Source of the DNA: Bradyrhizobium sp. ISRA430
GTDB lineage: Bacteria; Pseudomonadota; Alphaproteobacteria; Rhizobiales; Xanthobacteraceae
DNA length: 64,000 bases
Direction: 5' to 3'
Assembly (NCBI RefSeq): GCF_029909975.1
Contig: NZ_CP094516.1
Location: 1,798,001 to 1,862,000 of the forward strand
This document shows positions 58,965-64,000 of this stretch, piece by piece. A program made the position numbers and the translations under genes. Under the pieces are notes generated by a model. It saw only the letters and a list, made by a program, of their open reading frames with translations. It ran no database searches and was not told where the DNA came from. The stretch's first letter is position 1. Every line of letters begins with the position of its first letter.

Positions 58965-60077
58965 CTACCTTCCCGTCTTCACCTTGGTCCAGAGCCGGTT
59001 GATGATGCGCTGGGTGGCGGGTTCGCGGGCGGTGATGACGAAGAGTTTTGCGAGCGTCGCTTCGTCCGGATAGATGTTCCGGTCGTTCAGGATCTTCGGA
59101 TCGACCAGCTTCTGGCTGGCAAGGTTGCCGCTCGCGTAGGACAGGAAGTCCGAGTTCTTCGCCGCGACATCCGGGCGGTAGAGATAGTTGATCAGCTCGT
59201 AGGCTTCCCCAACGTTCTTGGCATCCGCGGGGATCGCCAGATTGTCGAAGAACATCTGCGCGCCCTCCTTCGGGATGGCGTAGCCGATTTCGATGCCGCT
59301 CTTGGCTTCAGTGGCGCGGGCGCGCGCCTGCATGATGTCGCCGGACCAGCCGACCACCAGGCAGATCTCGCCGGTCGCAAGCGCGCTCAGATATTCCGAC
59401 GAGTGAAACTTGCGTACGGAGGGGCGGACCTTTGCTACGACGTCCGCGGCCTTCTCGAGGTCAGGCTGCTTGGTCGAGTTCGGATCGAGCCCGAGATAGT
59501 TCAGCGCCGCCGGGAAGATGTCGTCGGCGGAGTCGAGCATGTGCACGCCGCAGTCTTTGAACTTGGCGAGGTTCTCCGGCTTGAAGACGATGTCCCAGCT
59601 ATCGATCTTCGCGTCCGCTCCCAAGATCGCCTTCACCTTGGCGACGTTGTAGCCGATGCCCGTCGTGCCCCACATGTAGTTGGCAGCGTAGACGTTGCCG
59701 GGATCGTAGGTCGCAAGGTGCTGCGTCACGAAGGGCCAGGCGTTGGCGAGGTTCGGCAGCTTCGACTTGTCGAGCTTCTGGAAGATGTTCGCCTTGATCT
59801 GGCGCTGCAGGAAATAGGCGGTCGGCACCACGACGTCGTAGCCGGACTTGCCGGCCATCAGGCGCGTCTCCAGCGTCTCGTTGGCGTCGAAGGTGTCGTA
59901 GACCACCTTGATGCCGGTCTCTTTGGTGAAGTCTTCAAGGACACCCGGCGCCATGTAGTTGGACCAGTTGTAGAAGTTGACGACGCGCTCCTCGGCCACC
60001 GAGGGCCGGGAGAGCAGCGTCAGCGCTGCGGCGATGGCCAAACCAAAGCAGAGCCCCGAGCGGCTGACGTTCGTCAT
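58965..60077 (-). CDS. Polyamine-type ABC transporter substrate-binding protein (PotF-like)
   Basis: A 370-residue periplasmic binding protein. The signal peptide ends near residue 28 (RPSVAEE). VVNFYNWSNYMAPGVLEDFT, YDVVVPTAYFLQRQ and NYMWGTTGIGYNVAKVK follow the spermidine/putrescine-binding protein order. It starts five bases after the aminotransferase stop. No permease or ATPase genes are present here, so it may serve a distant transporter. Ligand specificity cannot be told from motifs alone. Confidence 0.88.
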   Translation of the reverse strand: MTNVSRSGLCFGLAIAAALTLLSRPSVAEERVVNFYNWSNYMAPGVLEDFTKETGIKVVYDTFDANETLETRLMAGKSGYDVVVPTAYFLQRQIKANIFQKLDKSKLPNLANAWPFVTQHLATYDPGNVYAANYMWGTTGIGYNVAKVKAILGADAKIDSWDIVFKPENLAKFKDCGVHMLDSADDIFPAALNYLGLDPNSTKQPDLEKAADVVAKVRPSVRKFHSSEYLSALATGEICLVVGWSGDIMQARARATEAKSGIEIGYAIPKEGAQMFFDNLAIPADAKNVGEAYELINYLYRPDVAAKNSDFLSYASGNLASQKLVDPKILNDRNIYPDEATLAKLFVITAREPATQRIINRLWTKVKTGR

Positions 60078-60082
60078 CTCAT

Positions 60083-61264
60083 CTAACCCTTGCGCCGGCG
60101 CACCGCGTCCGACAGCCGCTCCAGTGCGGTGTCGAGCGTCTGGTCCTTCTTGGCAAAGCAGAAACGCACCACCGAAGTCACCGGGTCTTGCTCGTAGAAG
60201 GCCGACACCGGGATCGCCGCCACCTTGTAGTCCCTGACGATCCGCCAGCAGAACTCGGCGTCGCTCTCGTTCAGCCCGAGCGGCGAGAGGTCGACGGTGA
60301 GGAAGTAGGTGCCTTGCGACTTCAGCACGGGGAAGCCGAGGCTCTCCAGGCCCCTGGTCAGGCGGTCCCTGCTGCGCGTCAGGTCCTTGCGCATCGACAG
60401 GAAGTACTCGTCCGGCTTGCCGAGGCCGTAGGCGACGGCGGCCTGGAGGTTCGGCGCGGTGGTGAAGGTGAGGAACTGATGCACCTTGGCCGCAACGCGG
60501 AGCAGCGGCGGCGCGGCGCAGACGAAGCCGATCTTCCAGCCGGTCAGCGAGAAGATCTTGCCGGCCGAGCCGACCTTGATGGTGCGCTCGCGCATGCCGG
60601 GGATGGTGATCAGCGGGATGTGCTTGTGCTCGTCGAAAGTGACGTGCTCCCAGACCTCGTCGCAGATCGCGATGACGTCGAACTCCTGGCAGTAGCGGGC
60701 AAGCAGCTCGAGGTCTTCGCGTGGATAAACCACCGCGGACGGATTCAGCGGATTGTTGAAGAGCACCGCCTTGGTCTTTGAATTGAAGACGCTTTTCAGC
60801 ATGTCCTCATTCAGTCGCCAGCCCGGCGGCTCGAGCCGCACGAGGCGCGGAACACCGCCGGCCTGGCGGATGATCGGCAAGTAGGAATCATAGACCGGCT
60901 GGAAGCAGACGACCTCATCGCCGGGCTGAACCACGGACAGGATGGCTGAGGTCAGGGCCTCGGTGCCGCCGGAGGTCACCATCACCTCGCTCATCGGATC
61001 GAGCTTGAGGCCGTGCCAATGGCCGTAATGCGTCGCGATGGCCTGGCGCAGCTCCGGGATGCCCATCATCGACGGATACTGGTTGTAGCCGTTGAGCGAG
61101 GCATCGGCCGCGGCGCGGCGGATGTCCTCGGGACCCGGATCGTCGGGAAAGCCCTGGCCGAGATTGATGGCGGCATTGTCGCGTGCGGCCTGCGACATCG
61201 CCTCGAAGATGGTGACGGGAAGGTCGGCGAAGACCTTGTTCAGCGAGGAGCTCTTGGTCGTCAT
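60083..61264 (-). CDS. PLP-dependent aminotransferase (class I/II)
   Basis: A 393-residue aminotransferase. The PLP lysine is in GSAGKIFSLTGWKIG (Lys236), the cofactor-binding Asp-Tyr-like region in ICDEVWEHVTF, and the N-terminal block NLGQGFPDDPGPEDIRRAAA is typical of methionine/kynurenine-type class I enzymes. Note that the usual NPxNPTG motif reads NNPLNPSAVVY. ATG 61264 follows the rhodanese gene stop by seven bases. It is cotranscribed with the rhodanese and the polyamine-binding protein; the substrate is unclear. Confidence 0.88.
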   Translation of the reverse strand: MTTKSSSLNKVFADLPVTIFEAMSQAARDNAAINLGQGFPDDPGPEDIRRAAADASLNGYNQYPSMMGIPELRQAIATHYGHWHGLKLDPMSEVMVTSGGTEALTSAILSVVQPGDEVVCFQPVYDSYLPIIRQAGGVPRLVRLEPPGWRLNEDMLKSVFNSKTKAVLFNNPLNPSAVVYPREDLELLARYCQEFDVIAICDEVWEHVTFDEHKHIPLITIPGMRERTIKVGSAGKIFSLTGWKIGFVCAAPPLLRVAAKVHQFLTFTTAPNLQAAVAYGLGKPDEYFLSMRKDLTRSRDRLTRGLESLGFPVLKSQGTYFLTVDLSPLGLNESDAEFCWRIVRDYKVAAIPVSAFYEQDPVTSVVRFCFAKKDQTLDTALERLSDAVRRRKG

Positions 61265-61271
61265 TACGGGG

Positions 61272-61610
61272 TCAGCCACCGACCTTGGTGGGAAGACCCG
61301 CCGCCTTCCAGCCGAGGATGCCGCCGGCCAGATGCTTGTCGTAGGCAAGGCCGGCCGCCTGCGCCGCCAGCGAGGCCGTCACCGAGCGCTTGCCGGAGCG
61401 GCAGGCGAACACGACCTCTTTGCCTTGGGGATCGGGAATCGCCTTGGGGTCGAAGGTCGAGAGCGGTACCACGACGCCGTAGGGATAGGCTTCAGCGGCG
61501 ACCTCGTTGGGCTCGCGCACGTCGACGAGCAGATAGCGCCCTTCCGAAACACCCTTGGAGACCTCGTCCGGGGTGAGATCCTGTACCTGGTTTGACAAAT
61601 CATCCTCCAA
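61272..61610 (-). CDS. Rhodanese-like sulfurtransferase
   Basis: A 112-residue single-domain rhodanese. The catalytic loop CRSGKRS starts at Cys70, and LLVDVREPNEVAAE and GILGWKAAGLPT are the other two family markers. Such proteins carry persulfide sulfur between partners. It leads a three-gene operon with the aminotransferase and the PotF-like protein. The link may be sulfur amino acid salvage, but this is inference. Confidence 0.88.
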   Translation of the reverse strand: MEDDLSNQVQDLTPDEVSKGVSEGRYLLVDVREPNEVAAEAYPYGVVVPLSTFDPKAIPDPQGKEVVFACRSGKRSVTASLAAQAAGLAYDKHLAGGILGWKAAGLPTKVGG

Positions 61611-61758
61611 CGTCCGAGCGCGCGCCGGAAAGCGATCCCGGCGGCGGCAACCTCGCCTCTCGGCTCACGAAAATCAAGCGCTACAAAGGCTTGAGCGATG
61701 CCCTGCAAGTTAAAGCTAAATCGCACGGACTTGAAGCGCAGCTTTCGGAACGGGCGCC

Positions 61759-63687
61759 TCAGATCGTCACCTGCGTTCCGACCTCGACCACGCGGCCGCT
61801 GGGGATCTGGAAATAATCGGTGGCGTCGTTGGCCGAGCGGCTGAGCGAGATGAACAGCCGGTCCTGCCAGCGCGGCATGCCGGAATGGGCGGCAGGCTTG
61901 AGCGCCCGGCGCGACAGGAAGAACGAGGTTGACATGATGTCGAATTGCCAGCCGAGCTTGCGGGCGATCGCCAGCGCCTTCGGCACGTTGGGCGATTCCA
62001 TGAAGCCGAACTTCAGCGTCACCTTGGAGAAGGTCGGGCTGATCTGCTCCAGCTTGACGCGCTCGGCCGGATCGATGCGCGGGGTCTGCGCGGTTTCGAT
62101 GGTGAGAATGACATTCTTCTCATGCAGCACTTTGTAGTGCTTCAGACTATGCATGAGCGCCGTCGGCGCGCTGAGCGGGTCGCTGGTCAGGAATACGGCG
62201 GTTCCGGGCACGCGCTGGGGTGGCCGCTTCTCCAGCATCGCCACGAGGTCGGCGAGCGGAAATTCGAGCTTGCGCGACTTGTCGAACAGCAGCCGGCTGC
62301 CGCGCCGCCACGTGTACATCAAGAGGATCATCAGCGAGCCGAGCGCCAGCGGCACCCAGCCGCCCTCGAACACCTTGAGCAGGTTCGCGGTCAGGAAGGT
62401 CAGGTCGAGGAAGAGGAAGGGGGCGATCAGCGCGGCCGCGGCGAGCGGCGACCACCTCCAGACCTTCCAGATCACGACAAAGCCCATCATCGCTGTGACC
62501 ACCATGGTGCCGGTGACGGCGATGCCATAGGCAGAGGCCAGTGCGCTGGAGGAGCGGAACAGGAGCACCATCAGCATCACGGCGACAAGCAGAAGCTGGT
62601 TGATGCGCGGAATGAAGATCTGGCCGGAATGGGCCTCAGAGGTATGACGAATTTCAAATCGCGGCAAAAGCCCGAGCTGGATCGCCTGGCGCGTCAGCGA
62701 ATAGGCGCCGGTGATGACGGCTTGGCTCGCGATGACGGTCGCCATGGTGGCCAGCACGACCATGCTCCCGCGGAACCAGCCTTGCGGAAACAACTGGAAG
62801 AACGGGCTCACGATCGCCCCGGGATCATCCAGGACCAGCGCCCCCTGCCCCAGATAGTTCAGCGCCAGCGACGGCAGCACGATGAACAGCCAGGCGGTCT
62901 GGATCGGCCGCTTGCCGAAATGGCCGAGGTCGGCGTAGAGCGCCTCGGCGCCCGTGACCGCCAGGAACACCGCGCCCAGCGTGACGAAGCCGATGATGCC
63001 GTGGTGGAGCATGAAGGACACTGCGTAGAGCGGGTTCAGCGCGTACAGCACCTGCGGCTGCTGGATGATCGGACCGACCGCTGCGACCGCGATCACCGCA
63101 AACCAGACGCACATCACCGGCCCGAAAAACGCCGCGACGCGGGCAGTGCCGTGCGATTGCACGGCGAACAGACCGAGCAGGATCACCACGGTCAGCGGGA
63201 CGATGTAAGGCTCGAACGTCAAGGTGACGTCCTTCATGCCTTCGATCGCCGATAGCACCGAGACCGCCGGCGTGATCACGGCATCGCCATAGAACAGGGC
63301 GCCGGAAATGATGCCAAGCAGGACGATCGTCGCTCCGCGGGTGCCGACCGCGCGCTGTGCCAGCGCCATCAGGGCAAGCGTACCGCCCTCGCCATTGTTG
63401 TCGGCGCGGAGCAGGATCACGACGTATTTGAGCGTCACCACGACGATGAGCGCCCACAGGATCAGCGAGACCACGCCGAGCACAGCGGCGGTCGTGGGCG
63501 CCCCTTCCACGCCCGAGGCCACCATGACCGCCTCGCGAAACGCGTAGAGCGGGCTGGTGCCGATATCGCCATAGACGACGCCGATGCCGCCAAGCGTCAG
63601 CGCGCCGAACCCTGCGGTGGTATGGGCCTCGCCATGCCCATTGGCCGCCACCGTCGCCGGGGCGGGAACTGCTACGTCACTGGTCAT
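61759..63687 (-). CDS. kup: KUP-type potassium transporter
   Basis: A 642-residue potassium:proton symporter. The start [20 protein letters not shown] is the KUP signature, [20 protein letters not shown] and [14 protein letters not shown] follow, and about 12 helices precede a cytoplasmic C-terminal domain of roughly 180 residues that ends [20 protein letters not shown] plus a final Ile. A second kup gene lies directly upstream on the same strand. No ribosome-binding site is clear before ATG 63687. Confidence 0.9.
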   Translation of the reverse strand: MTSDVAVPAPATVAANGHGEAHTTAGFGALTLGGIGVVYGDIGTSPLYAFREAVMVASGVEGAPTTAAVLGVVSLILWALIVVVTLKYVVILLRADNNGEGGTLALMALAQRAVGTRGATIVLLGIISGALFYGDAVITPAVSVLSAIEGMKDVTLTFEPYIVPLTVVILLGLFAVQSHGTARVAAFFGPVMCVWFAVIAVAAVGPIIQQPQVLYALNPLYAVSFMLHHGIIGFVTLGAVFLAVTGAEALYADLGHFGKRPIQTAWLFIVLPSLALNYLGQGALVLDDPGAIVSPFFQLFPQGWFRGSMVVLATMATVIASQAVITGAYSLTRQAIQLGLLPRFEIRHTSEAHSGQIFIPRINQLLLVAVMLMVLLFRSSSALASAYGIAVTGTMVVTAMMGFVVIWKVWRWSPLAAAALIAPFLFLDLTFLTANLLKVFEGGWVPLALGSLMILLMYTWRRGSRLLFDKSRKLEFPLADLVAMLEKRPPQRVPGTAVFLTSDPLSAPTALMHSLKHYKVLHEKNVILTIETAQTPRIDPAERVKLEQISPTFSKVTLKFGFMESPNVPKALAIARKLGWQFDIMSTSFFLSRRALKPAAHSGMPRWQDRLFISLSRSANDATDYFQIPSGRVVEVGTQVTI

Positions 63688-63830
63688 GGGAGAGACTGGT
63701 GGCCTCTAAAAATGCTTCACTGCACAATGGCGGAAGAGAGCGCGCGGCTTATAGTCCTGCGCTGCCGGCATGGCCTAGCCCGATTTTGGGCCCTCGCCAT
63801 GCAAAAATCGCATAAGTCCGCCAATCGCGT

Positions 63831-64000
63831 TCAAATAGTGACCTGCGTGCCGACTTCAACCACTCGGCCGGTGGGAATTTGGAAATAGTCGGTCGCATCA
63901 TTGGCGGACCGACTCAGCGCGATGAACATATGGTCCTGCCAGAGCGGCATGCCGGATTGCGCCGAGGCTTTCAGTGACCGGCGCGACACGAAGAACGACG
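63831..64000 (-). CDS. kup: Second KUP-type potassium transporter, C-terminal end (cut by window edge)
   Basis: The last 55 or so codons of a gene running off the right edge. The translation reads [24 protein letters not shown] sequence, then [20 protein letters not shown] and [15 protein letters not shown] before the stop, nearly the same as the end of the complete kup gene 143 bases downstream. It is therefore a tandem paralogue. Only the C-terminal tail can be judged here. Confidence 0.85.
   Translation of the reverse strand, partial: SFFVSRRSLKASAQSGMPLWQDHMFIALSRSANDATDYFQIPTGRVVEVGTQVTI

Overview
The window is high-GC, densely coded chromosomal DNA from an alphaproteobacterium of the Bradyrhizobium/Rhodopseudomonas type. 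The evidence is the very-long-chain fatty acid lipid A cluster (acpXL to lpxXL), many solute-binding proteins and aromatic-catabolism genes, and recurring intergenic palindromes typical of that group. I see no rRNA, tRNA, CRISPR array, insertion sequence or prophage.

Layout. 1-7241: a lytic transglycosylase end, a Baeyer-Villiger-type monooxygenase with a shikimate-dehydrogenase-like partner, then a divergent acyl-CoA ligase, a GH172/DUF2961 protein and an acyl-CoA dehydrogenase. 7242-7920: three tiny candidate membrane peptides. 7921-12832: a MarR-controlled aaeXAB-like aromatic-acid efflux operon and a divergent MFS exporter. 12843-16648: a glutamate-type binding protein, an amidohydrolase remnant and two cytosine-deaminase-like amidohydrolases. 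16681-25799: a TetR-led cluster for the lower protocatechuate 4,5-cleavage/gallate route (LigI-like lactonases, GalB-type hydratase, LigK aldolase, dihydroxyphthalate-decarboxylase-like protein, dicarboxylate symporter). 25814-31429: MscS channel, DUF763, five small hydrophilic proteins, a P450 and a small coiled-coil protein.

31536-46317 is the most interesting region. It encodes a cytochrome-linked nicotinate dehydrogenase (NicA plus a NicB with three haem c motifs), a 6-hydroxynicotinate reductase, an enamidase, a ferredoxin-NADP reductase, a branched-chain-type ABC transporter, a MarR regulator and two proteins of unknown role (PF06684 and UPF0280). This reads as an aerobic first step joined to the ferredoxin-dependent reductive steps known from Eubacterium barkeri. 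Both divergent promoter regions carry copies of one operator-like motif (TTYGTRTACRAA), suggesting one regulon.

A second regulatory link appears at 23888-23922 and 47389-47425. A promoter/operator block, 35 of 40 bases identical, lies before the TetR gene and before a VOC-type extradiol dioxygenase 23 kb away. The dioxygenase may therefore be the ring-cleavage enzyme for the TetR cluster rather than for its nicotinate neighbours.

47715-64000: a HerA-like ATPase, an AhpD-like protein, MgtC, a GT-C membrane protein, a ParB-like protein, the acpXL-fabZXL-fabF2XL-fabF1XL-lpxXL operon (with one cysteine-free ketosynthase), a rhodanese-aminotransferase-polyamine-binding-protein operon, and two tandem kup potassium transporters, the second cut by the window edge. 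Functions rest on motifs and recalled family sequences; no database search was run.
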